Positions 44,460-55,647 of a DNA stretch of 64,000 bases are shown here, one piece after another. The stretch lies in assembly GCA_033239125.1 (NCBI GenBank), contig BSWB01000002.1, forward strand, positions 81,030,560 through 81,094,559, written 5' to 3'. Origin of the DNA: Fagopyrum homotropicum. Taxonomy: Eukaryota; Streptophyta; Magnoliopsida; Caryophyllales; Polygonaceae. Every line of letters begins with the position of its first letter. The first letter of the stretch is position 1. Both the position numbers and the translations under genes were made by a program. The notes below the pieces were generated by a model, which ran no database searches, had not been told where the DNA came from, and saw only the letters and a list, made by a program, of their open reading frames with translations.

Positions 44460-45981
44460 GACTAGATTTGGACATTCAGTTCCCTAATGCAGATAGTCGT
44501 CTGTCTACTTTAGAGGTTCTACTTGATTTGTTGGGAGAGATCCAACATAAGCATGAAACCTTCCCGACGCCGAGACGGATCCGAGACAGGATGTCTCGAG
44601 GTGAGGCCCCACAATTCAACATTGGTGCTGATGGAGTGATAAGATGCTGCAAGTGCCTCTGTGTACCCGCTGATAGAGAGTTGAGGTAGAGGATTCTGTA
44701 GGAGGCCCACACCACTCCTTAATCATTACACCTAGGTGTGAGTAAAATGTATCAAGATGTGAGGCGCTCATTTTGGTGGGGCGGGTTGAATCCCGACGTG
44801 GCCTGGTTTGTGGCCCATTGTGCGACTTGTCAGTAGGTCAAGATAGAGCATTGTAGACCTGGAGGAGAGCTCCATCCCCAAATAGTACCTCAGTGGAAGT
44901 CAGAGGATATCTCCATGGATTTTGTTACCGGTTTGAGGCCGAGCAGGAGTTTTGATGCCATTTGGGTTATAGTGATAGATTGACAAAGACGACACATTTC
45001 ATTCCTATTTGAAAAATATGGCCGGTGAGTCGGCTAGCTGAGGAGTTCACTAGGAAAATAGTGAGACTCCATGGAGTACCGAGGACCATTGTGTCCGATA
45101 GAGATGAACGTTTTACCTCACGGTTTTAGCAGTAGGTACACAATGCCTTGGTTACGAGCCTTGCTTTTAAGATGGCTTTTCATCCGCAGTGATGGTCAGT
45201 CAAAGAGGATCATTCAGACATTAGAGGATATGTTGAGAGCTTGCGTGCTAGATTGGGGACATGTGTGGCCAAATTACTTCCCGTTGGTCGAGTTTTCATA
45301 CAACAACAATGGGCATGCATCGATCAAGATGGCCCCTTATGAGGCATTGTATGGACGGAGGTGCCATACACCTTTATGCTGGGATGATCCGAGTAGTATT
45401 AGTGATATAGTGAGCAAATTCAGTATGATATTGCCCGAGTGGCATTGATTAGAGAGCAAATGTTGCCCGCACAAAGCCGCCAGAAGTCGTATGTAGACAA
45501 GATATGTCGGCCTCTAGAGTTCAAAGTTGGAGCTCATGTCTGGTTGAGAGTATATCCGACGCAAGGCGTCAGACGTTTTGGCATAAAGGGGAAGTTGAGT
45601 CCCCGATATGTTGGACCTTTTGAGATTCTGAAGCGAGTCGGTGAGGTAGCATATCGTCTTGCGTTTCCACCTAGATTAGAGGGTGTTCACCCCGTATTTC
45701 ATGTGTTGCAGCTGAGGGAGTATATACCAGATCTGAGACACATTATCAATTATGAGGATTTAGTGGTTGAGCCGGACCACACGTTTGTTGAGCATCAAGT
45801 TGCAATCCTAGAGCGAAGTATGAGACGCTTGTGCTCAAAGGACATTCCGATGATGAGGATACAATGGTCCATACGAGTACCCAATGAGGCCACATGGGAG
45901 ACAAAGGATAGTATCCAAAGGAACTATCCCGAGTTTTATGCAGAGATAGCTGCATCTGTAGACTTGTCGAGCGAGTCTTAG
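44460..45981 (+). pseudogene. Element B integrase and chromodomain
   Basis: From 44468: the integrase N-terminus with GEAPQFNIGADGVIRC, the zinc block ending CATCQ then a TAG at 44834, the core with MDFVTGLRPS (about 44918), VSDRDERFTS (about 45090, where A and B differ: B keeps the aspartate), and IIQTLEDMLRACVLDWGHVW in the frame 45071-45448. The last frame, 45439-45981, is intact: QSRQKSYVDK, then VWLRVYPTQGVRRFGIKGKL, PRLEGVHPVFHVLQLREYIP, and the chromodomain with MRIQWSIRVPNEATWETKD. At 180 codons it is the longest open remnant of the element. Confidence 0.87.
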
Positions 45982-46204
45982 TGATATTTTGGTGAGTTAT
46001 AAGATGATGTGATTATGTGATTATATGTTTCGTGCTAGATTGTGATGTGTGATCTTAGTAGATCGTGTATGCTAACACGAGTTATGATTATAGCTGGCGA
46101 TGGTTCTTCCTCCATGCTATTATGATATGAGTCATGTTTATGGATGGAGATGTACTACCTCCATGCCATCGAGTTATGCATTTGTTGAAGATGTTCTACC
46201 TCCA
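45982..46204 (+). other. Element B 3' untranslated remnant
   Basis: It retains two to three units of the ggagatg...cctccatgc repeat known from copy A (46097-46202), then ends abruptly in acctccaacttccacctcc. Confidence 0.7.
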
Positions 46205-47044
46205 ACTTCCACCTCCATCTCTAAGCTTCCGCAACCTGTATTCAAACCTTCAAACGCATCCGCACATCAAGTGAGGAGTAGTTGACGTTTTAGCTTGATC
46301 TAGATCCAAAAATCTTCCTTGACGTGTCCAATGACGCATCAGATATCTTCTAACATCCTCTCTAATTTTGTGCAAGCCATATTCTCTACCCTTGTCTCAG
46401 TTGTCGATACTAGAGTTTACCCTTAGGTCACTTTCTATAAATCCTAGGCAAATGACAAACTCTTGTAAGTATACATGTATTAATTTGAAACATATATCAT
46501 TGCTTTGTTGGGTTGTTTTACTCTTTCAAGTAGCAAATGTCATATATAACTGATATGATTATTTGAAAATAGTCCAACAAAAGAGTCATTGACAAAATGG
46601 TATCATTTTGTTGCAGGTTTTCATTGAACACGATATCCTAGAAGGCCCCGAGTTTGTTGTTGGTCCTAGATGCTAATTTGATAGCACTTTTTAGAAGTCG
46701 TGGATTGGGTCTTTCAGTTGCTTCTTCTTTTGTTTTGTTTTTTTGATTTTTTGTTGTCCTTCTGATGCTTCTCCCATAATTATAACTGGTATGATTGTAA
46801 CTTCCGTGTGATTCATTTGTTGATAATTGAACATGTCTCTTGCCTTTGTACTCTCGTTTGCTAGTAATTGAACACTTTCAATTTATGTTATTCTCCACGA
46901 CAACTTCTTCATTAATATCCGAATCATGCTTCCATACTTTGTCTACGATGCACCTAGTATATGTATATATATATAAAAGAAGTTAAGTGTTTAAAGGTAA
47001 AGTCATTTATTACAATTAAATCTCACGCAAAAAAATTAGAGGGG
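46205..47044. other. No gene recognised
   Basis: AT-rich sequence with no domain on either strand. I see no transposon ends or strong repeats besides short T tracts and a TA run at 46965-46975. Confidence 0.5.
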
Positions 47045-48510
47045 TATTACGGGCACAACGATGGATTTCGTAAACGCACGACGGTTACGGGTTCATAACC
47101 GTGACAGTGTCAGAATTTTTTGAATTAATTAGGGAAATAGGACCCCTTAAAATTATCTTTTGTAAACTAGGTCTCTATATAAAAAAAAAAAAAAGTAGGT
47201 ATGGAAACTAGAAAATAGGGCAATAATTTCTTTAGTTGAAATGATGGTGATTAGATGTTTACTTTTAGTTTAAGTATTTTTTTTACATGTTTATCTTTTA
47301 TTTTTGGTTAATGTAGCTAGTTTGATGAAATTTCCAAGTCCATGAATGTTTAATTTTTTTGGGTGACATTGTTTTCGTTACCCAAATATGAATTATAGTA
47401 TTTTTCTCATTATTGGGTATATGTTTATTGTTTTTGTGGTATGTTTCTTATTGTTGAGTATGCTTAAAGTGATATTTTTGGGTATGTTTTATGGTTATCC
47501 AAAATGTGTTACAAGGACCAAATGTCATTTGGTATTGATATTTGTGTACAATATCGATTTGTGTAAATTTTGGTTATGACAAATTCAAATTGGGTATGCT
47601 TTTATACGTTTATTGACTTTGTAGTATATTTCTTAGTATTAAGTATATTTAAAGTGATGTGTGGGTATGTTTTAGGGTTACCCAAAATGTGTTATAATGA
47701 TTAAATGTCAAGCGAATTTTTGGGTAATGACCAAATGTCATTTGATATTGATGTTTGTGTACAATATCGAGTTTTGAAAATTTTAGGTATGACAAATTTA
47801 AATTGGGTATGTATTTTGTATTAAGTGATGTTTAAATTGGGTATAAATATAAAATATTATCCAATTTATGGATATTGTTTTATTTTGATATTTGATTTAT
47901 TGGGTATGTTGTTTTCGAGTATGTTTTTGTACTTTGAGAAATTTATTTTTTGGTATGATTGTGACATTAATTGGGTAAGCCGATTTTTGGGTAAGCGGAT
48001 TTTTGGGTAAGCGGATTTTTTCTGGGTAGAGGGCTGCGTTTTTTGGCCCCAAATTTCCTCCAAATGTCAATCAAAAGGTCACAATCAACACTCACATCAG
48101 CCATCACTCATTAGTCATCACTTTTGTCAACTTTTTGTCCTATTTATGAATTAGTCTAGTAAAGTAGGAGCCTTATTTCTCAATTTGTAATTGGTAGGAT
48201 CCTAAATTTCAACTCTATAGTGTAAAAGGCCCTAAGTGCCAATTCAGCCGAATTTTTTTGGGTTAGAATTCACAAAGAAAATTATCACGGATCCGGAACC
48301 CATAATCGTGACGATTACGGGTTCCGTAACCGTGATAATTTTCTTCACTTATTTATTTATTTTTTATTAGAATTCACAAAGAAAATCATCATGGTTACGG
48401 AAACGTGAAAAATCTGTCACGGATTCGGAACCCGTAACCGTCATGGTTACGAGTTCCGTAACCTCAGTGCGTTTATGAATTCCATCGCCGTGCGTTTACG
48501 ACTTACAAAA
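47045..48510. mobile_element. Candidate non-autonomous DNA element with imperfect terminal inverted repeats
   Basis: The left end (about 47055-47105: acgatggatttcgtaaacg, cacgacggttacggg, ttcataaccgtgac) recurs inverted at about 48450-48505 (the reverse of gttacgagttccgtaacc, cagtgcgtttatgaattcc and atcgccg). Further copies of the ggttacgggttccgtaaccgtga theme lie at 48285-48350 and 48395-48475. The AT-rich interior has direct repeats such as gggtatgttttagggttacc (47465, 47660) and ttgggtaagcggattttt (47990-48020), and no coding domain. The ends suggest a MULE-like or foldback element. No clean target duplication was identified. Confidence 0.45.
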
Positions 48511-48946
48511 AATTATTATTTGTGTTAAAAAGTGACGAAGTTGAGTAGTAAATTTTGTTGAACATTATGTTAAGGTGAAATTATCCGGATAATGTGAATA
48601 TGTATAGATTAGTTGGGTGGCTATAAATAAATCTTAATTAGGTTAGTTAGTTAGATTGATCTACAATTCTCCCTATGGAGTATAAATCAGTTGGGTTTAA
48701 ATTTGAAGATAATTCAGGCCTTGTATACACTATAAAATATAAGTAGAAACATGAACCCAAGAATATCTCCCTTCCAAAAGAAATAATCACTAAATACAGC
48801 GAACCGGTTTTCATTCTTCATAAATGCATGGTTAACATCTTTTTTTGGCAGAATAGAATGTATAGATGGAAAATAATAAAATGGCAAAGGCAAGAAATAA
48901 ACGGGCGATGATACATTTGATTCCAATAAATTCCATCTGTGATGCT

Positions 48947-48956
48947 CTATATAAAT
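48947..48956 (+). promoter_or_regulatory. Putative TATA box of the GH9 gene
   Basis: CTATATAAAT lies 30-40 bases upstream of the first candidate start at 48987. With the usual spacing, transcription would begin very close to that ATG, so translation may instead start at the in-frame ATG at 49005. Confidence 0.5.
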
Positions 48957-48986
48957 CCAAATATTGAAGCAAAAGAAAAATATAAA

Positions 48987-50717
48987 ATGAAAATAGCAAC
49001 AAGAATGAAGAAAGGGATGGTGATGGCGGTAGTGGCGATGGTGGTTACTAGCTTCCTGGCAAACGTGGGCGAAGGGGTTGACTATGGAGATGCCTTGAGC
49101 AAGAGCATCTTGTTCTTTGAAGGGCAAAGGTCGGGGAAGTTGCCTCCTAATCAACGCGTTACTTGGCGGAACCACTCCGCCCTTGAAGATGGCTCCATCG
49201 ATGGGGTAATGAAAATAACATTCTACTTTGGTCACTAAACATACATGATTGATTGATTGGTTGATTGAGTGGGGTTGTAGGTGGACCTCGTTGGCGGTTA
49301 CTACGACGCTGGGGACAATGTTAAGTTCAACTTTCCGATGGCCTTCACGGCAACCATGTTAGCGTGGGGAGTGCTGGAGTACGGGTCCATGATGGGGGCC
49401 GCGGAGCTTGGCCACGCCACAGACGCCGTGGTGTGGGGCGCAGACTACTTCATGAAGGCCACTCATGTAAACGGCGTCGTTTATGCCATGGTGGGGGATC
49501 CCATTCTGGATCACAACTGCTGGGAGAGGCCCGAGGACATGGACACTGCTCGCACCCCCTACAAAGTCACCCGCACCGCTCCTGGGTCCGACCTCGCTGC
49601 TGAGATCGCTGCGTCGTTGGCAGCTGCCTCCATGGTGCTCAAATCCTCTCGCCCTGCCTATGCCATAAACCTCATCAAACGAGCTGTGCAGGTTAGTTAT
49701 CCATTTATCTTTACTTCAACTACTATTTCCTGTGTATCGCCTGCATGGGACTTTGACAATTTATTTGGGTTGGGCAGTTGTTCGAATTTGCTGACAAGAA
49801 CCGAGGCATTCACAGCGATGCCGTAACTAGTGTTTGTCCATTCTATTGTTCTTCCGGTTATGAGGTAAGTTGGTTACTAAGTAATCCATGTATGAAGATG
49901 TAGAATTTGTAAATTGACGGTAGCTAGGTTGGACTGACAGGACGAGTTGGTGTGGGCTGCTGCTTGGATCTACAAAGCTACCAAGATATCCTCATATTGG
50001 GATTATGTGTTGAACAACATGAATACCGTTAGTGGGGACTTTAGTGAATTCGGTTGGGACCAGAAGGGTGCTGGGATCAGCGTACTTGTTTCACAGATAG
50101 TCATGACTGATAAAAGGTGGGACGCCGGCGCCATCCAAATCATCTCGGAAGCGGAGGGATTCATATGCTCCTTACTGCCAGAATCCCCAACCAAATCAGA
50201 AGCAACATGGTATACTAAAGGCGGCCTTCTATTTAGAAAAGGTCCCAGCAACTTACAACACTCCACAAGTTTGTCCTTCCTTGCTCTAACCTACGCTCGC
50301 TACCTCAAAGCTTACGACAACAATAGAAATGTCCAATGCGGTAATCTTGCACTTGAGCCGGCCAAGCTAGTCAACCTTGCTAAACGCCAGGTGGATTACA
50401 TACTCGGAGATAACCCTCTCAAAATGTCCTACATGGTGGGATACGGACCAAAATATCCTCAAAGGATTCACCATAGAGGATCAACGCTACCTTCGCTAAA
50501 AGCCTATCCAAAACGTCTTGGCTGTCAAGACGGATCATCCTACTTCGAGACGCAAAACCCAAACCAAAATGTGCTCGTAGGAGCAATCGTAGGTGGACCG
50601 GGTTTGGATGATGAGTATATTGATAGTCGTATGAACGTATCCATGGCGGAGCCAGCAACGTACATAAATGCGCCCATTGTTGGAGTCCTCGCATACTTCA
50701 AATCAACTACTGTCTAA
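48987..50717 (+). CDS. Secreted endo-1,4-beta-glucanase, glycoside hydrolase family 9 (class B type)
   Basis: There are four exons: 48987-49205, 49281-49691, 49778-49864 and 49941-50717. All introns are phase 0 with GT-AG borders, giving 497 residues, the normal length for plant GH9 enzymes without a cellulose-binding module. Residues 1 to about 30 are a signal peptide (basic start, then VMAVVAMVVTSFLA). The catalytic base region YYDAGDNVKFNFPMAFT is at 80-96, with the DAGD aspartates at 82 and 85. The C-terminal signatures are YPQRIHHRG (histidines 416-417) and DEYIDSR...AEPATYINAP, with Asp467 and the acid Glu476. There is no membrane anchor (class A) and no C-terminal binding domain (class C). 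Such enzymes cut amorphous beta-1,4-glucan in the wall during growth, organ shedding or ripening. I see no stop, frameshift or lost catalytic residue, so it is probably functional. The exact paralogue is not assigned. Confidence 0.93.
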
Positions 50718-52190
50718 GCTTCAAGCTATCACTACTTTTACCGTATTATATTACTCAGTTAATTTCACACATTTGCAAACATAAGGCTTTCTAAGTTGTA
50801 ACCTTTCTTTCAATCTTCTAGTTCTTCGTGTACAAGGTGACTTGTGTATTGGATCTGTTGACACTAGTGATAAATTGAAAGTTATTGGGTTCATAGATAG
50901 ACCTACTCTAACAAAGCAATTTGTATGCTCACTTGCATTGTGTGTCTCTTATATTACTTCAAATAATGTGCTCACTAGGCTGCTATATTCCTTAACCAAT
51001 TTGCAATGTCCTCAACTAAAGGCTAAATAAGTGGGATTATGCAAAGTGCCCACTAATTATAATCAACTATTATATTACTTTTAATCTTTTTAATTTATCT
51101 TGTTTTTGTATCAACTGAGAATTCATATGAAAATATTTTAGTTTGTTAAGACCCGTGACGTGCACAATTATTTTTAATACATATAAATAAGGTGAAAACA
51201 AATCTTGCAATTCTCAATCTTGTCATGTCCCAATCCCGACAAAATTTCATAAAAATAACAATCACGTTCAAACAATAAATATCCGAACCGGGATATAAAC
51301 ATTAAGTTCTCCATCTCGATAAAAGCGCCCCGTCCCGTTTATATAACATCAAAAAATTTTACATAATTTTCAATCATTATAAAACTCAAATTACATCAAC
51401 TCCAATGAAAAAAACAACTAAAATAAATAAAAGTACAATAACATTTTAATCGTTTTATTTTAAGGTTAGAATTCTATATTTTTATATATACCTTTAAAAA
51501 AGAAAATTTTAAAAGAAAAATTAAAACCAAATATCAAGAAATATGAAATACGAAACTTATAACAAATAAAAATTTTAAAGTTCAAATTTTATAAGACTTT
51601 TTATAAAAAACACTAAATCTTAGTTTTTATTTTTAGTGAAAACTTAAAATTGAATTTTATTATAGAAAAATTTTTAAAAATTAAAATTTTGTAATTTTTG
51701 CTATAGTAGCAATTTTAAAAAAATTAAATTAATTTAAATTAAAATAATTTTAGAGAATTTAAATTGTATGTACAAAATCTTTTTTTAAATTACACCAAAC
51801 AAAATATGAAATACGTAACTTATAAAAATAAAATTTTAAATTTTTTTAATTTTATAATAGTTTTTTTAAAAATAATTAAATCTTAGTTTTTATTTTTAGT
51901 GAAAAATTAAATTCAAATTTTATTATAGCGGAAATTTAAAAAATTAAATTTTGTATGTTTTTAAAATCATTAATCTTAGTTTTTATCTTTAGTGAAAACT
52001 TAAATTCAAATTTTATTATAATGGAAATTTTAAAAATTAAAATTTGATAATTTTCGCTATAATAGTAGTTTTAAAAAATTTTAAGAGTAAAAGGGGTAAG
52101 TAGGCTTTTATTGTATAATTGTAGATTAAGTAGACTTTTATGTTTCAATGTGTATTAACTAGGCCCCTTGTAATTTTGAAAAAAATATAA
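50718..52190. other. 3' flank of the GH9 gene and AT-rich sequence
   Basis: The first 300 bases likely contain the 3' untranslated region. From 51450 the sequence is very AT-rich, with a repeated block of about 190-200 bp: tttttatttttagtgaaaa...aattttattata occurs at about 51620, 51890 and 51980. No gene is recognised. Confidence 0.5.
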
Positions 52191-52199
52191 AATCTAAAA

Positions 52200-52910
52200 T
52201 AATTTAAGATACTTTCAAAATTAAAAAGGAAAATGAGGGTGGTCCCCTACAATTATTCAAAATTAAAAAGATTCTCTCCCTAAATTTTTTAAAATAAAAA
52301 AGGAAAATGAGGGTGGTCCCTACAATTAAAGAATTAGTTTTAATATTAAAAATATTTTTTCCCTTAATTAATATTGCTTATTTTTTTTTTCAAAGAGTAA
52401 CTTATTTGTTGGCATTAAAATTAATTACATAATTTTATGTACATAATTTGCGTGCGAGATTATGTACATAATTTGCGTGCGAGATTATGTACATAATTTG
52501 CGTGCGAGATTATGTACATAACTTGCGTGCGAGATTATGTAAATAACTTGCGTGCGAGATTATGTAAATAACTTGCGTGCGAGATTATGTAAATAACTTG
52601 CGTGCGAGATTATGTACATAATTTGCGTGCGAAAAATTATGTACATAATTTGCGTGCGAAAAATTATGTACAGAATTTGTGGGGGACTACTCTCATTTTC
52701 CTTATTTAATTAAAAAACAGCCATATTAATTAAGGGAGAGAATCTTTTTAATGAGAGTGGTCCCCACAAATAATATTCACTTATCTTTTTAATTAGTTTA
52801 TTTTTGTAATTTTTAATAGTTATTTATCCTCCTTAATTAAGGGAGATAATCTTTTTAATGAGAGTGATCCCCCACAATTAATAACCTTTTTATAATTTAA
52901 TTTAGTTTTA
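52200..52910. repeat. Foldback structure with inverted arms around a minisatellite
   Basis: The left arm has two units of ggaaaatgagggtggtccc and aaaaagattctctcccta (52225-52330). The right arm has them in reverse order and orientation: ggggactactctcattttcc (52683), ttaagggagagaatcttttt (52730), gagagtggtcccc, and a second unit at 52835-52880. The 25-bp minisatellite sits in the loop. No coding sequence. It looks like a foldback or MITE-like element; no target duplication was resolved. Confidence 0.6.
52437..52690. repeat. 25-bp minisatellite (attatgtacataatttgcgtgcgag)
   Basis: Nine to ten head-to-tail copies; the block cgtgcga recurs at exact 25-base intervals from 52451 to 52626, then twice with 28-base spacing. 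Within the unit, tatgtacata is itself a palindrome. Middle copies share the variant tgtaaataacttg, so the array has grown by local duplication. Confidence 0.95.
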
Positions 52911-53575
52911 TTTTTAGGGAAAAAATTGGAGGGGTCTAGATTGTATCATGCATACAAAAAGGGCTTCCCTACACCAATTTTCTCAAATTTTAATTGATTT
53001 AAATTAAAATAATTTTAGAGAATTTAAATTGTACAAAATATTTTTTAAATTGCACCAAATCTGTTGGTTTTAAATTTAAAATTTTTAAAAATTAATAATT
53101 TTAAAGGAAATGGCAATTTAGTAATATATAGGGATTTGACTTAAATACTCATTTATCAGTGTGACACGTAAGTGAAATGTAGCCAACTTTAGTATGTATA
53201 TTTAAACGTACTTATAAATTAGTGGGATTATGATCAATTGGTATGTAGTTAGAGTTTAGTGAATTTTCTCCATAATTTTATTCACTAGAAGGCCATTTTG
53301 TTTGTAAAAGACTGAAAGCTCACAAACAATGATGATAATCTATGCCATTGCCCTGAACACCATCCTTATAATTGCAAAAAATGGATAGCCTTTGATTATA
53401 TGACACTTGTGAATTTACTTATTTGGTATACGGTTAAAGGTGGATGATACTCTACTTCTTTTGTCAAAAATGGATAGCCTTGATCGGTCATTGATAAGGA
53501 TGAAAAGGTTAAGAATGATTTTTGTCATAACGAGTAAATTGATAAAAGAAAGTAATGTCGATTGTTATAAATAGA
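52911..53575. other. No gene recognised
   Basis: AT-rich. One phrase (ttaaattaaaataattttagagaatttaaattgta) repeats that at 51735-51765, so it belongs to the same repeat landscape. No domains on either strand. Confidence 0.45.
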
Positions 53576-54240
53576 CCTGTTTAGATTCGGACAGTCCGTC
53601 CGGCTCGTTCCGCCTAAAAAATGTGTACCCACAAGCCCGCCCGGCCGGCCGGGTACGATAGTCATTTCAGGTTCGGTAGCTGGGTTTGGCCCCGTCCGGG
53701 TCCGGCTAAACGGTTTTAATATTTTATAAAGTCCGGCCCGAACCCGGCCCGAGCCCAGATATGCACAGGTCCAGTCATAATGAACTTCATATGAACAAAA
53801 ATATGTTTAATGTTTTTTGTGAGATACTTAGAGATGTGCAGGGATTGAGTGGGACAAAAAACATGTCAATTGAGGAGATAGTGGCTTTTTTTTGTAAACT
53901 TTGACTCTTCGAAAGAAAAATTGTTCAGTTGACTATTTTATTCGAAGGGGAGAAGTGTAAGTAGACACTTTAATCATTGTTTAATGGCCGTCTTAAAACT
54001 CCACGAGCATCTATTGAAAAACCGACACATATATCTGATGAATTTGATGATTATAGGTGGAAATGCTTCAGGTATTAGCCTATCCAACTGGATTCTTGGA
54101 CCAAGTCTAACACATATTTTTTTAACCAATTAGATTATATTTGTTGCTTAGGAGCACTAGATAGGACATGTATAAGTGTAGGTTGAACAACATTTATGGC
54201 TAAGAGTGTTGATGAGGGACCATCCATAGAAGGACGTATC
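53576..54240 (+). pseudogene. PIF/Harbinger transposase relic
   Basis: The plus strand, in broken frames, shows FCEILRDVQGLSGTKNMSIE followed by EIVAFF (53815-53890). It then reads SRHFNHCLMAVLKLHEHLLK (about 53955-54015) and, after a shift, ICCLGALDRTCISV (about 54140-54190). In PIF/Harbinger transposases these are the N-terminal helix region and the first catalytic aspartate block (GALDGTYI). Stops and frameshifts separate all three, and the rest of the DDE domain is gone. The CCGG-rich stretch before it (53583-53770: ggctcgttccgcc, ccggccggccgggta, cccgaacccggcccgagccc) resembles subterminal repeats of DNA transposons, but its link to this relic is uncertain. Confidence 0.65.
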
Positions 54241-55042
54241 ACGAGGTCAAGATCGAAAGAACTTCAGTAAGAAGTGACCAAAATGCTTAGGTCTTAGACC
54301 TTGCAAAGGTGTTATCCACACGGTCAAGCCAACTCTAGCCACATTGGTTAGTTCCATGCATATGGCCATGCACACGCTAATTCCATGCATACATAGCCAC
54401 GTGAAGAAAAATCCATTGCCAACATGATCCAAGTCCATCCCAGCACCACACGCATGTCTTAATTAAGGCTAATGCTACACGTTTGTATTTATGTTGTAAA
54501 TATTAGGTTTTATTGCAACTTTAAGTATTTTCTTTTAGTTAGAAGGAGGCTTGAGAAGACCTATAAAAGCCTTATTCCTTAGGTTTATGTGACACTTCAA
54601 AATATGACAAGAAAATAAAACACATTGTTCATCATATCTATTCACGTTTTCATTCGGTACAAAGAGTGTTTGGATTGAATTTGGTTTCATGTGTGGATGC
54701 TGATCAGATCGGCTTAGTTGTTCTTGAGTGTGTCAATATCCTTCGTGATTGGTGTTCCGAGGCTTTCATAAGCACCTCTTTGTGTTATCGATCCTTAAAT
54801 CGATTGTCTGGAGTTGTGTAAGGCAAGGTTGAATTTGCTTCTATGGATTGGTTCTTGATCTCGAGTCCAAGGTTTCTTCCCGAATTAGTCTCACTTCTAT
54901 CTTCTTATCGTTTCCTTTTTCTTTTCCCTTTTCAATTCAGTCTGTTTTTTCCCTTCTTGATTTGCTTGTTTGTGTTTGTTTAGATCTTTTGGTCTAGATC
55001 GAGAAAAATACGGATCATCCTCATATCAATTGGCATCAAAGC
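54241..55042 (+). repeat. Probable 5' LTR end with degenerate primer site
   Basis: The stretch has a TATA-like ctataaaag at 54560, poly(A)-like aataaaacac at 54615 and a 3' end atatca (to 55028). A mutated tRNA-Met primer site TGGCATCAAAGC follows at 55031-55042. The LTR start is not clear. It is followed within 220 bases by the RT of a CRM-like element, so Gag and protease have been deleted if the two belong together. Confidence 0.5.
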
Positions 55043-55297
55043 TTGAGTATTTGTGCCGTACACGAGACCAAAAAGATCACTGTTAAGTAGCGACACCCCA
55101 TCCAACTTAACAGTTCCTAGATAAGGGTTATGTTAGGGAAAGTTTGAGTCCTTGTGCCGTACATGTCCTATTAGTGCCTAATAAGTACAACACTTAGAGA
55201 ATATGTGGAGACCGTAGGGTGATCAATAGCATCACTGTTAATTAGAGACACCCCATCTCACGCCTAGATGACATGTTAGATGAGCTACATCGTTCCA

Positions 55298-55616
55298 CAT
55301 GGATATGGGTCCGGTTTAGGGCGAACCGCCAAACTGGTGGTTTTCAAAACGGCTCAAACCGCTGGTTTACTCAAAGTGGCGGTTTAGGTTTGCCGGTTTG
55401 AGTAAATTGGGGGTTCACGGTTTAGGCTTAGGTTTCAGTTTATAAGAAACCTAAAACGGTAGTATAACCGGCAGTTAACCGTCGATTTAGGTAAAAAAAA
55501 AATAAAGAATGGCCCAAACTAGCGGTTAAACCGTCGGTTAGGGCAAACAACCATTGCAATTGCATTGGCTCTTTTTTAGTCGAGGCCCACATATAGCCGT
55601 TGCACAGTGAGTTTTA

Positions 55617-55647
<31 letters not shown>

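Larger units (their letters stand above)
39623..46204 (+). mobile_element. Chromovirus copy B, 3' truncated
   Basis: The 5' LTR, primer site, Gag, protease, RT, RNase H, integrase and chromodomain follow each other on the plus strand and are related to, but clearly diverged from, copy A. After the chromodomain the 3' untranslated repeats run to about 46204 and then stop abruptly. No polypurine tract or 3' LTR is found before the next identifiable feature. No target duplication can therefore be defined. Frames are broken mainly by TAG codons. Confidence 0.87.

Noticed and set aside
48714..49235. A 173-codon minus-strand frame over GH9 exon 1
   Set aside because: It is antisense to a well-supported exon, is rich in histidine and phenylalanine without a domain, and mirrors the codon structure of the opposite strand.
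52437..52690. Regularly spaced 25-bp repeats, considered as a CRISPR array
   Set aside because: There are no unique spacers; units are head to tail in a plant nuclear context, so it is a minisatellite.
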